NCBI RefSeq assembly: GCF_000770795.1
Contig: NZ_JRKJ01000005.1
Span: 124,001-188,000, forward strand
DNA length: 64,000 nucleotides
Origin: Lysobacter dokdonensis DS-58
GTDB lineage: Bacteria; Pseudomonadota; Gammaproteobacteria; Xanthomonadales; Xanthomonadaceae
Direction: 5' to 3'
Positions 22,303 through 31,562 of the stretch are shown here, in pieces. The stretch's first letter is position 1. Each line of letters begins with the position of its first letter. The position numbers and the translations under genes were made by a program. The notes beneath the pieces are model-generated. The model saw only the letters and a list, made by a program, of their open reading frames with translations, was not told where the DNA came from and did not search any database.

Positions 22303-24736
22303 CATCGCATCGCTCGGTATTCGCGTCACCACGACTGGCGCGAAGGAAGCCGCCGCCGACCTCGGGCAGCTGGACACCGCCAGCCAGAAGGTCGAGAAGT
22401 CCGCGAACACCGCCGCCAAGGCGATGTCCGCGAACGCCAAGTCGGCCAAGGAACTGCAATTCGCCACGCGCGGCCTGCCCGCGCAGTTCACCGACATCGT
22501 GACCTCGCTACAAGGGGGCCAGCGTCCGCTGCAAGTCCTGCTCCAGCAGGGCGGCCAGATCAAGGACCTGTTCGGTGGCATCGGCCCCGCCATCCGTGCC
22601 GTGGGTGGTTACGTCGCGGGCCTCATAAATCCCTTTACCATCGCTGCCGCTGCCGTTGTCGGGCTGGGCCTTGCGTGGAAGGAGGCCGCCGACGAGGCGC
22701 AGGCCTTCAACCTCGCGATCATCCAGTCGGGCGACTATGCCCGCAAGAGCGCGGACGACCTCGAAACGCTCGCCAGTCGCCTCGACGAGACGACCAACGC
22801 CACGCAACGCTTCGCCAGCGACGTGATCGCGCAGGTGGTGGCCTCGGGCCGCTTCACGGGCGAACAGGTCGATCTGGTTTCCACCGCCATCATCAACATG
22901 GCGAAGGCCGTGCAGGCGGCCGGTGGCGATGCGGACGACACGATCAAGGATCTGATCAAGTCGTTCACCGACCTGTCGCGCGATCCGGTCGATGCGCTGC
23001 TCAAGCTCAACGAAACGCAGCACTTCCTCACGCAGTCCACGCTGGAACAGGTCGAGACGCTGAAGAAGCAAGGCCGCGAGGCCGAGGCGGTCGATGTCGC
23101 CATCAAGGCGATGGCCGACACGCTCAACGCCCGCGCGCCCGAGATGCAGTCCAACCTCGGCGCGACGAGCATTGCGTTTGCCAGCCTGCGCGACAACGCC
23201 GCCGAAGCCCTCGACGGCATCGTGGACGGCTTCCGCCGCGCCGACGAAGCCGCGCTGAAGTTCCTGCGCTCCGGCTCGCTCGCTTCGCGCTCCGTGCGCA
23301 GCCTGCTCCCCATCGACTTCGGGAGTGCGAACGACGCGGACTTCTCCGGCGTCAAGGGCAGCGTCAACGGCGGCGGCCTGAGCATCGTCGATAGCAAGAA
23401 GGCGCGCCAGGACATCAAGGAGGTCGAGGACGCCCAGCGCGAATGGAACTCGTCGCTCCGGCAGGGCGAGACCAGCGCGCAACGACTGAAGCGCGAACTG
23501 GACGAGGTAGCGGAGGCCGGTAAGCGCCTCGGAAAGACCGACCCGGAAATCGCAGCGGCGCAGGACGCCATCCGCGACGCCTTTGCGCGCAAGGGGCCGA
23601 AGGCCCGCAAGCCGCGCAAGGTCAACACGCGCGGCATCGAAAACGCATCCGACCGCTTCGACGATATGGTCGGCAGCCTGCGTGCCGAAATCGAAGGCCC
23701 GCTGGAGCGTGTCGAGCAGCAACACATCAAGCGGATGCGCGAGCTGGAGCAGGCCGCACGTGACGGCAAGCGGTCGCACGAGGATCTGGCCGAGGCGCTG
23801 AAGCTCGAAGGCGAGGCCTACCAGCGCGCTGGCGACGAGGTGCAGCACCGCTACGAAGCGGAGATTGCCGCGCTCTCCGGCCCCATCGTGCAGGCCCAGC
23901 AGGCGCACGAGGCTGCGCTGCGTCGCATCGAGGAATTGAAGAAGGAAGGCGTGCTGACCGGCGCGCAATACAACGCGATGCTGGAGGAGGAGGCCAAGGC
24001 CTTCGAGGCCGACATGCACGCCGCCGAGCGTGCCGCCGATCCCATCGGTGCACTGCTGTCGGACATGGCCGCAGAACTCGACCTGATCGGCAAGAGCAAC
24101 GCCGAGCGCGCGGTGATGGTGGAACTGCGCCGCCAGAACATCGACGCGATGAGCGCCGAGGGGCAGGCCGCGCTGGAAACGGCCCGCCAGTTCGACGAGG
24201 AAGCCAAGGCCAAGCAGCGCTCCATCGACCTGATGGACGACTTCCGCCGAGGGGCCAGCGACGCGCTGTCCGACATCATCACCGGAGCCAAGAGCGCGAA
24301 GGAAGCCTTCGCCGACTTCTTCGACGATCTGGCGCGGCGCATCACGCAAATGATCGCCGAACGCTGGATCGAGCGCGCCTTCGGTGCGATGGGGACGAAC
24401 GGCTCCGGCACGTCCGGTGGCGATTGGCTTGGTGCTGCGGTCGGTGCGCTGTTCGGCGGTGGCCGTGCAATGGGCGGCCAGGTGGCGGCAAACCGCGTCT
24501 ACGAAGTGGGCGAACACAACCAGCCCGAACTCCTGCAAGTCCACGGCCGTTCGTACCTGATCCCCGGCAACCAAGGGAACGTCACGCCGATGCACGGCGG
24601 CGGCAGCGAGCAGCGCGTGTACCAGCTCACGCAGAACTTTCAGGTGCAGGGCGCACCGAACCGACAGACGAGGGAACAGATGGCGCGCAGCAGCGGACGT
24701 GAAGCGCGTCGCGGCATGACGAGGACGGGCACCTGA
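22295..24736 (+). CDS. Tape measure protein
   Basis: The 813-residue protein is mainly helical, with hydrophobic segments near residues 95-125 (VGGYVAGLINPFTIAAAAVVGLG). The N-terminal DIASLGIRVTTTGAKEAAADL and the C-terminal SDIITGAKSAKEAFADFFDDL are those of lambda-type (gpH) tape measures. It sets tail length: about 0.15 nm per residue would give roughly 120 nm. GTG start lies inside the chaperone extension. Confidence 0.93.
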   Translation: MADIASLGIRVTTTGAKEAAADLGQLDTASQKVEKSANTAAKAMSANAKSAKELQFATRGLPAQFTDIVTSLQGGQRPLQVLLQQGGQIKDLFGGIGPAIRAVGGYVAGLINPFTIAAAAVVGLGLAWKEAADEAQAFNLAIIQSGDYARKSADDLETLASRLDETTNATQRFASDVIAQVVASGRFTGEQVDLVSTAIINMAKAVQAAGGDADDTIKDLIKSFTDLSRDPVDALLKLNETQHFLTQSTLEQVETLKKQGREAEAVDVAIKAMADTLNARAPEMQSNLGATSIAFASLRDNAAEALDGIVDGFRRADEAALKFLRSGSLASRSVRSLLPIDFGSANDADFSGVKGSVNGGGLSIVDSKKARQDIKEVEDAQREWNSSLRQGETSAQRLKRELDEVAEAGKRLGKTDPEIAAAQDAIRDAFARKGPKARKPRKVNTRGIENASDRFDDMVGSLRAEIEGPLERVEQQHIKRMRELEQAARDGKRSHEDLAEALKLEGEAYQRAGDEVQHRYEAEIAALSGPIVQAQQAHEAALRRIEELKKEGVLTGAQYNAMLEEEAKAFEADMHAAERAADPIGALLSDMAAELDLIGKSNAERAVMVELRRQNIDAMSAEGQAALETARQFDEEAKAKQRSIDLMDDFRRGASDALSDIITGAKSAKEAFADFFDDLARRITQMIAERWIERAFGAMGTNGSGTSGGDWLGAAVGALFGGGRAMGGQVAANRVYEVGEHNQPELLQVHGRSYLIPGNQGNVTPMHGGGSEQRVYQLTQNFQVQGAPNRQTREQMARSSGREARRGMTRTGT

Positions 24737-25284
24737 TGGCCTACCTCACCACCCGGATGCCCGAGCGCATCGCCGCTGGCTTCGTGATCGGCCCGCGCTG
24801 GCAGACGCTCGTGGTGCCGCTGGATAACGGCCGCGAGCAGCGCAACGCGCAATGGCTGTTCCCGAAGTACGAAGCCCGCGCCAACATCGGCATGTTCAAT
24901 GCCGCCGACCGACAGGCGATCCGCAACCTGTTCATGGCGTGCCGGGGCCGCGCCAATCCGTTCCGCGTGCGCGATCCGCTGGACTACACGGCCACCGCGC
25001 AACCGCTCTACACCGTTGGCGGCGTGACGTACCTCGCGCGCAGCTACGCCTACGGCGGCGAGACCGCGTATCGGCTGATCCAGGCTCCGGTCACCGCGAC
25101 GCTCTCCGGTGCGGGATCGGTGGATCTCACCACGGGCATCGTCACGGGCGCGAATCCGGTGGCGGACACGTGGACCGGCACGTTCGACATCTGGATGCGC
25201 TTCGAGAGCGACTTCGGCGCGATCACGGCCACGACGACCAACGTGCAAACGGCCGACATCGAGCTGGTCGAGGTGCGCCGATGA
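24736..25284 (+). CDS. Distal tail protein, DUF2460 (GTA gp12-like)
   Basis: The 182-residue protein has the DUF2460 layout: RIAAGFVIGPRWQTLVVPLDNG at the start, then FNAADRQAIRNLFMACRGRANPFRVRDP. It forms the hexameric hub ring at the tip of the tail tube. TGATG overlap with the tape measure. Confidence 0.85.
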   Translation: MAYLTTRMPERIAAGFVIGPRWQTLVVPLDNGREQRNAQWLFPKYEARANIGMFNAADRQAIRNLFMACRGRANPFRVRDPLDYTATAQPLYTVGGVTYLARSYAYGGETAYRLIQAPVTATLSGAGSVDLTTGIVTGANPVADTWTGTFDIWMRFESDFGAITATTTNVQTADIELVEVRR

Positions 25285-26177
25285 AGCAGATTCCGGCGTC
25301 GCTCGTCACGCACCTGTCGGGCGACACCACGACGCATTGCCTCTTGCTGCGCGTCCTCACGAAGTCGGGCGACCTGTACGGGTTCACCAACCTCGACGTG
25401 GACGTGACCTACAACCCCGCGACGGTCGATCCGTACTCGACGGGGGACGATTGGGGCTCGGCTTCGCATCGTGCGGACAACGGGTTCACGCCCGAGCGGA
25501 TGCAGGCCACGGCTGACCTCAGCGTTGACAACACCGAACTGCAAGGCTGGGTGGCTGAGACGGGCATCACCGAGCAGCAGATTCGCGCGGGGTTGTTCGA
25601 CTACGCCAAGGTGCGCGTGTACCGCGTCAACTACATGGACCTCACGCAAGGCCATGAGCTGGTGCTGGCAGGGACGTGCGGTGAAACCACCTTCTCCCGC
25701 AACGGCTGGAAGGCCGAGTTCCGCTCGCTGACCCAGCAGCTCAAGCAACCGCTCTCGCAACTGTATTCGATCAAGTGCCGCGCCAAGTACGGCGACGCGC
25801 GTTGCGGCAAGGCGTTCGTGTGGACGGCCGGGACGGTGACCTCCGTGGGCTCCGAAACCGACCGCATCTTCACCGACACGTCCATCGCGCAGGCCGACGA
25901 CTTCTACGCACTTGGCGTCGTGGAGTGGCTCACGGGCGACAACGCAGGCGCGCAGATGGAAGTGGACTCGCAGATCTCCGACGAGGTGACGATGGCGTTG
26001 CCGCTGCCGTATCCGATCCAGATCGGGGACACGTACCAGATCCGCCAGGATTGCGACAAGACGCGCGAGATGTGCCGTGACACGCACGCCAATCTCGTGA
26101 ACTTCCGGGGCGAGCCTGACATCCCGATTGCGGATGGCGGGACGCTCATGGTGCCGGGGGCGTACATCCGGCGATGA
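25281..26177 (+). CDS. Tail hub protein, DUF2163/BR0599 type (GTA gp13-like)
   Basis: The 298-residue protein carries the DUF2163 segments CLLLRVLTKSGDLYGFTNLD and LYSIKCRAKYGDARCGKAFV, and the C-terminal CDKTREMCRDTHANLVNFRG, where cysteines are thought to hold a [4Fe-4S] cluster in lambda gpL-like hubs. Lies second in the DUF2460-DUF2163-NlpC-tip order known from gene transfer agents. Confidence 0.88.
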   Translation: MKQIPASLVTHLSGDTTTHCLLLRVLTKSGDLYGFTNLDVDVTYNPATVDPYSTGDDWGSASHRADNGFTPERMQATADLSVDNTELQGWVAETGITEQQIRAGLFDYAKVRVYRVNYMDLTQGHELVLAGTCGETTFSRNGWKAEFRSLTQQLKQPLSQLYSIKCRAKYGDARCGKAFVWTAGTVTSVGSETDRIFTDTSIAQADDFYALGVVEWLTGDNAGAQMEVDSQISDEVTMALPLPYPIQIGDTYQIRQDCDKTREMCRDTHANLVNFRGEPDIPIADGGTLMVPGAYIRR

Positions 26178-26653
26178 GCAAATCGAAGAAGCAACGTCCC
26201 GGCCTGCATGAAGCAGCTCGCCGGTACCTTGGCGTGCCTTTCAAACACATGGGCCGCTCCGAGAAAGCCATTGATTGCGTGGGCCTCGGCATCCTCGCTG
26301 CCCGCGATTGCGGGTGGACCGCCGATGACCTGTCGGTCTACGGCCGCGCCCCGCGCGATGGATTGCTCGACGCGATGCTCGTGCGCAACTGCGGCGAGCC
26401 CGTCGCACGCGAGCCGGTGTCGCTGAGCGATCTGCAACCGGGCGACATCCTCGCCATCCATTTCGACGGCCAGCGCGTCTCGCGCGGCATTCCGTCCAAG
26501 TGGCCCGTTCGCCACGTCGGCATCGTCGGCGAACAGAACGGACGCATGACCCTGATCCATACCGATTCCTACATCGGCCGCGTCGTCGAACAAAGCATCG
26601 ACCCAACCATTTTGTCGCGCATCGCGGCCGTCTATCGGAGGGCTTCACTTTGA
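26174..26653 (+). CDS. NlpC/P60-type tail peptidoglycan peptidase (GTA gp14-like)
   Basis: The 159-residue enzyme has the catalytic Cys in KAIDCVGLGIL (about residue 35) and His in RHVGIVGE (about 113-118). It cleaves peptide stems of murein when the tail penetrates the wall. Start overlaps the hub stop (ATGA). Confidence 0.88.
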   Translation: MSKSKKQRPGLHEAARRYLGVPFKHMGRSEKAIDCVGLGILAARDCGWTADDLSVYGRAPRDGLLDAMLVRNCGEPVAREPVSLSDLQPGDILAIHFDGQRVSRGIPSKWPVRHVGIVGEQNGRMTLIHTDSYIGRVVEQSIDPTILSRIAAVYRRASL

Positions 26654-29600
26654 GTGGGTCCACGATTGGAGGTGTCGTTGGCGCAGTTGTCGGCTATTTC
26701 TTCGGCGCACCACAACTAGGCTGGGCCATTGGCTCGATGATCGGCGGCTACGTCGATCCCGATGTCATCAAGTCGTCCGGTCCGCGCCTGACCGATGCGA
26801 TGCAGCAGACCGCACGCGACGGCATTCCGATCACGATTGGCTACGGCACGTTCCCGACTGCGGGCAACGTGATCTGGCGTGCGCCGCTGGTCGAGAACGT
26901 CATCGTGACGCGCGAGCGCCAGGGCAAGGGCGGCCCGGTCACCGAAACCACCGAGTTCCAATACACGCGCTCCTACGCCATCGGCATCTGCGAAGGCCCG
27001 ATCACCGGCCTGCTGATCGTCAAGCGCAACGGGAAGATCGTCTACGACGCGCGCACCGACGAAGAATTGACGGCGGTCGGCTACACGGCCAACGACATTG
27101 CGGCCTCGCGCTCCGGCTCTGCGGCCTTCATGCAGAACGCCGTGATGTATACGGGCGACGAGTCGCAAGTCGCGGACTCGGTGATGGAGGCCCACGAAGG
27201 CGTCGGCAACGTGCCTGCGTACCGTGGACTGGCTTACATCCGATTCGAGAACGACGATCTGTCGGAACTGCGCGGCGCGATCCCGCAATTCGAGTTCGTC
27301 GTCAACGGCTCGGGCAACGTCGTGGTGGTGGAGAACGAGGAAGGGCTGATCTTCCACTACCCGCTGGACGACTACGCGCCGGGCGGCGTGGCCCGCGAAG
27401 TCGTCGGCGGCTACAACGGCGTCTACTCCAGCACCAACGTGGCGGGCGGCCCGATCCTGAGCCTTGGTGGCACGGGGTCGATGAACATCACCGATTTTGG
27501 CGGCTACATGCAGACCGCCTCGGGTGTTACGCCGAGCATGAACACGCACACTAGCTGGAGCGTGTCCGCATGGATCCAGCCGCGCCCGAACTCTGACGAC
27601 GACAACGGCGGTGGCGCGACGCAGAAGACCATCGCCATCCTCGACAACGGCGGCTTCGTCGATGAGTGCAACTGGTGCCTGTGCCTGCGCACGCCCAGCT
27701 CCCCGGCCGACCTGAAGAACCTGCGTCCCTACGCGTTTTACTCGCACAGCCTCGGCACGCAGAACAGCATCGTCAGCACGGAAGAAGCGACGTTCTTCCG
27801 CAACCACTACGTCGTGATGACGTGGGAGCGGACCGGGCCCGGCACTCTCGGAACATTCAAGTTCTACGTCAACGGATCGCTGATCGACACCGAGACGGGC
27901 CAGCCCAATCCATCGTTTGCCAACACCTCGATGCATCTGATCGTGGGTGGCGCGCGCTCCGGTGTGCCTTCCTACGCGACCGACCACCAATTCCTCGGCT
28001 GCATCGCGGACCTCAAGGGCTACAGCCGTGCGCTGACGCTGGCCGAGATTCAGGCCAAGTTCCTGGCGTCCGACGACCGCTACTACGAAATCCCGGACAT
28101 CCCCGGCACCTACGTCGATGCGAACGGCAACTACGTCTACTTCGGCGCGGATGCGCTGGAGCGCGAAGTGGTCACCGTGGGCGACATCGTGGCCGACATC
28201 TGCCTGCGTGCAGGACTGACGGCCGACCAGTTCGATGTCAGCGAGCTGACGGACGAAATCGACGGGTATCGCATTGCAACCGAGGGCGGCGGGGATGCGT
28301 TCCTCAATCCCCTGCTGGCTTATGCCTTCGCTGACTGCGCGGAGTGGGATGGCAAGCTGCGTTTCGTCAAGCGTGGCGGCGATCCGGTCTTTGCACTGAC
28401 TGCCGACGATCTGGTCGAGCGCGACGGCGATGCGTTCGAGCGCGAGCGCGTGCAGGAAGCCGAATTGCTGCGCAAGACCACGGTGTCCTACCTCGACCCG
28501 CTTGCCACCTACACGGTCACCACGCAGCAGTGGGAGCGCCGTTCGGGCACCGTCGAGGCCAAGGGTGAGGGCTCGCTGGAATTGCCCGTCGTGGCCGGTG
28601 GCACGCAGATGGCGCAGGTGGCCGAGAAGCGCGGCAAGGTCGCGTGGTCGGAAACCGAAAAGCAGAAGTTCTCGCTCACGCACAAGTGGACGAAGCTCAC
28701 GCCCACGGACGTGGGTACGTACACGGACGCGGACGGCAACGTCACGCGCATTCGCCTCGGCCAGCGCGAGGACGACTCGGGCGTGCAGCTCATGGAGGCC
28801 GTCACCAACCGTGGCGCGTCCTACACCGGCACGGCCGAAGCCCAGCCCCTCCCCGGCGGTGGCGTGACGCCTCCTGCGGTGCGTGGCCCCACGGTCATGG
28901 CGGCATTCAACGGTCCGCCCCCGCGCACGAACGAACAACAGCAGGCGGGCATCTTCGTGGCGGTTCGGGGATTGCTGGAAGGCTGGGTCGGCTGCGACCT
29001 GTATATCTCGGCGGACAACGGCGATACGGAGACGTTCGTCGGGCGCCTGGTCAACCCCGCGCGCATGGGCTGGCTCACCGCCGACATCACCTCGTCGGCC
29101 AGCGACACCATCAGCGTGGAGCTGTACGGCTCGGCCGACATCGACACGGTGACCGACGACCAGCTCGACGCGAACCAGAACGTGTGGGCGATCATCACCG
29201 GGGCGAATGCGGAGTTCGGCCAGTCGCAGACCTCCACGCCGAACGGCGATGGCTTCGACCTGACGGACACCGAACGCGGGCTGGTGGGCGAAGCGACCTC
29301 GCACGACACCGACGACGTGTTCGTGATGGTGGACCAGTACGTCTACTACATCCCGGTGAACACCGAATATGCCGGGCGCACGCTGATCCTGCGCGCGGTG
29401 ACGGTCGGCACGCAGGCGGCCAACAACACGACCACCACGCTTGTCTACGACCCGCCCGAAATCGTGTGGGACGGCAACGGGGAAGACGACGACGGCGAGG
29501 ATGGCCCCGACCCGGATCCGGGTGGCGCTGGCACGCCGGGCACGCCAACCTCGCGCACCGTTGACCCCGGCAGCACCACCGTCTCGCTCACGGCGGGCGA

Positions 29601-30588
29601 AGCGAACGCCACGGCCAACAGCGCGGCGATCAATACGGCCTTTGCCTCTTACGGCACGGTCATCACCCCGGCGGGCACGTACTACATCGACACCGCCAAC
29701 CCGATTGAGCCCGCCACCAATTCGGTCCTCGACTTGGCGACGAATGGGACGATCCTGCGCGCGAAGGGCAGCAACACCACGACGGCCCCCGCCACGCATC
29801 GGGACATGATCCGCATTGACGGCGTCCACGATGTCGTCGTCAAGGGCGGGCAGCTGATCGGCTACCGCGACTACTGGAAGGCCAATGGCGGTGTCTCGGC
29901 GTTCGGCGTGTCGGAATGGGCGCACGGCATCTACGTCACCAACGGTGCGTACAACGTCACGATCTACAACACGACCTTCGACAAGTTCGTCGGGGACGGG
30001 ATTTCGCTGGGCCGCTCGGCGCACGACATCCACATCCTCAACATCAAGTCCACGAACAACCGCCGCCAGGGAATCTCGACCGGCGCGGATGATGTGCTGA
30101 TCGAGAACTGCGAATGCGCCTACATCGGCGTGGGCGATGGCACGGCCCCGCGTGCGGGCATCGACATCGAGATCGACGGGCCGGAGACGAACACGTCCAA
30201 CAACACGACGGTCACGGGCTGCTACCTGCACCACAACGCAGGCCCCGGCCTGATCTGCTATCGCTCCTGCGACGACATCACCATTACCGAAAACCGCATC
30301 GAATACAACGTGCGCGGCATCTACGCCTACGACAGCCAGAACGTCGATTGCCACAACAACACGATCAAGTGGAACGGGCTGGAGGGCATTTCGCTGCTGT
30401 CCACCTGCGCCAATTGGGACATCGACGGGAACACGCTCTACAGCAACAAGACGCGCCAGTACGGCACGTTTGCTGACGGCCGCACCACCACGACGAGCCC
30501 GACCACCGCGCAGAAGGCCAAGCAGATCACCGTCGCGTCCTCGGTGACCGGCACGACCTACGGCACCAACACCTACGGGCCTGTCTGA
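26650..30588 (+). CDS. Giant tail-tip protein: Phage-tail_3 core with inserted LamG domain and C-terminal beta-helix
   Basis: The 1312-residue product begins at a TTG overlapping the previous stop (TTGA). A glycine-zipper helix (STIGGVVGAVVGYFFGA) opens it. Residues about 230-480 (LIFHYPLDDYAPGG...WSVSAWIQP) form a LamG/concanavalin-like jelly roll inserted in the tip protein. Residues about 500-720 (VVTVGDIVADICLRAGL, RKTTVSYLD) are the GTA/Phage-tail_3 core. Residues about 975-1312 are a right-handed beta-helix (SAAINTAFASYGTVITPAGTYY). The two extra domains probably bind host glycans. It closes the tail tube before infection. Confidence 0.87.
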   Translation: MSGSTIGGVVGAVVGYFFGAPQLGWAIGSMIGGYVDPDVIKSSGPRLTDAMQQTARDGIPITIGYGTFPTAGNVIWRAPLVENVIVTRERQGKGGPVTETTEFQYTRSYAIGICEGPITGLLIVKRNGKIVYDARTDEELTAVGYTANDIAASRSGSAAFMQNAVMYTGDESQVADSVMEAHEGVGNVPAYRGLAYIRFENDDLSELRGAIPQFEFVVNGSGNVVVVENEEGLIFHYPLDDYAPGGVAREVVGGYNGVYSSTNVAGGPILSLGGTGSMNITDFGGYMQTASGVTPSMNTHTSWSVSAWIQPRPNSDDDNGGGATQKTIAILDNGGFVDECNWCLCLRTPSSPADLKNLRPYAFYSHSLGTQNSIVSTEEATFFRNHYVVMTWERTGPGTLGTFKFYVNGSLIDTETGQPNPSFANTSMHLIVGGARSGVPSYATDHQFLGCIADLKGYSRALTLAEIQAKFLASDDRYYEIPDIPGTYVDANGNYVYFGADALEREVVTVGDIVADICLRAGLTADQFDVSELTDEIDGYRIATEGGGDAFLNPLLAYAFADCAEWDGKLRFVKRGGDPVFALTADDLVERDGDAFERERVQEAELLRKTTVSYLDPLATYTVTTQQWERRSGTVEAKGEGSLELPVVAGGTQMAQVAEKRGKVAWSETEKQKFSLTHKWTKLTPTDVGTYTDADGNVTRIRLGQREDDSGVQLMEAVTNRGASYTGTAEAQPLPGGGVTPPAVRGPTVMAAFNGPPPRTNEQQQAGIFVAVRGLLEGWVGCDLYISADNGDTETFVGRLVNPARMGWLTADITSSASDTISVELYGSADIDTVTDDQLDANQNVWAIITGANAEFGQSQTSTPNGDGFDLTDTERGLVGEATSHDTDDVFVMVDQYVYYIPVNTEYAGRTLILRAVTVGTQAANNTTTTLVYDPPEIVWDGNGEDDDGEDGPDPDPGGAGTPGTPTSRTVDPGSTTVSLTAGEANATANSAAINTAFASYGTVITPAGTYYIDTANPIEPATNSVLDLATNGTILRAKGSNTTTAPATHRDMIRIDGVHDVVVKGGQLIGYRDYWKANGGVSAFGVSEWAHGIYVTNGAYNVTIYNTTFDKFVGDGISLGRSAHDIHILNIKSTNNRRQGISTGADDVLIENCECAYIGVGDGTAPRAGIDIEIDGPETNTSNNTTVTGCYLHHNAGPGLICYRSCDDITITENRIEYNVRGIYAYDSQNVDCHNNTIKWNGLEGISLLSTCANWDIDGNTLYSNKTRQYGTFADGRTTTTSPTTAQKAKQITVASSVTGTTYGTNTYGPV

Positions 30589-31562
30589 TGGCGACGTATA
30601 CGATCCCGCAGCGGTTCGCCATTCGTGGCGACACCGCAGAAATCCTGTACGCGCGCAACGAGGTGTTGAAGGCCCGCGAGCAGTGCGTGGAAACCGACAC
30701 CGGCAAGATCAAGATTGGCGACGGCACGACGGCATGGAACGACCTTCCTTATGTCGCCTACGCCTTCGCGAATCTGGCGGACCTGGCGGATGGCGACGTG
30801 CTGCTGTGGGATGCCACGGCAGAGCGGTGGATGCCTTCTGCGGGCGTGGGTGACAACTCCATCACCTACGCGATGTTGCAGGACATCACGACGACCAAGC
30901 GCGTGTTGGGTCGGAACACGGCGGGCTCGGGCGACACCGAGGAAGTCAGCCTGACGCAGTTGCTTGACTGGATCGGTTCTGCGGCGCGCGGCGACATCCT
31001 GTATCGCGGCGCGTCGAGCTGGGCGCGGCTGGGTGCCGGTACGGCGGGACAGGTATTGCAGACGGGCGGTACGAGCGGCGATCCCTCTTGGGTGTCGCCC
31101 TCTGGCGGGATGTGGACGGCCGTTAAGAAGACGGCAAACACCAGCCGCACCAGCACCACAACCCTCGCTGACGACCCGCACCTGTCGTTCGCATGTACGT
31201 CAGGCACGACCTATCGGGTGCGTGTGTTCGTGTCCTACAGCAGCGTGAGCTCGACCCCGGACTTCAAATACAACCCGGCATTCTCCGCTGCGTTTACCAA
31301 CGAGTTCACCATTCGTCGCCAGTTCCTGCCTGTCGGCACCATCGGCACGGACAACGAGGCGGTCGCGGTCGGTACGGGCATCATCAACAGCGCGGGGGTC
31401 GGCGTGACATCCAGCGCGGCCGGGCAGGGGTTCGTCCATCTGGACCTCATCTTCACCGCGTCCGCCAGCGGGACGTTCTCGTTCCAGTGGGCGCAGAACA
31501 CCTCGGATGTAACGGCAGTGATCGTGCTAGCTGGCAGCTACCTGGAGTACGCGACGTTCTGA
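30588..31562 (+). CDS. Tail fibre protein with Mtd-type N-terminal domain
   Basis: The 324-residue protein opens with the repeat-like module ETDTGKIKIGDGTTAWNDLPY, the 'major tropism determinant N-terminal' domain that attaches fibres to the tip. A glycine/serine-rich middle and a beta-sandwich C-terminus (residues about 190-324) should bind the receptor. No diversity-generating repeat is seen near it. Last late gene; overlaps the tip stop. Confidence 0.82.
   Translation: MATYTIPQRFAIRGDTAEILYARNEVLKAREQCVETDTGKIKIGDGTTAWNDLPYVAYAFANLADLADGDVLLWDATAERWMPSAGVGDNSITYAMLQDITTTKRVLGRNTAGSGDTEEVSLTQLLDWIGSAARGDILYRGASSWARLGAGTAGQVLQTGGTSGDPSWVSPSGGMWTAVKKTANTSRTSTTTLADDPHLSFACTSGTTYRVRVFVSYSSVSSTPDFKYNPAFSAAFTNEFTIRRQFLPVGTIGTDNEAVAVGTGIINSAGVGVTSSAAGQGFVHLDLIFTASASGTFSFQWAQNTSDVTAVIVLAGSYLEYATF

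Noticed and set aside
22508-24595. 695-codon minus frame under the tape measure gene
   Set aside because: Shadow of the coding strand; GC-rich third positions keep the opposite frame open.
26716-30354. 1212-codon open frame on the minus strand under the tail-tip gene
   Set aside because: It is antisense to a clear tail protein; it is Arg/Val/His-rich in the way expected from the opposite strand of GC-rich codons, and has no motif or ribosome site.
30588-31562. Diversity-generating retroelement acting on the Mtd-like fibre
   Set aside because: No reverse transcriptase, no template repeat and no C-type-lectin-like variable repeat are seen nearby.
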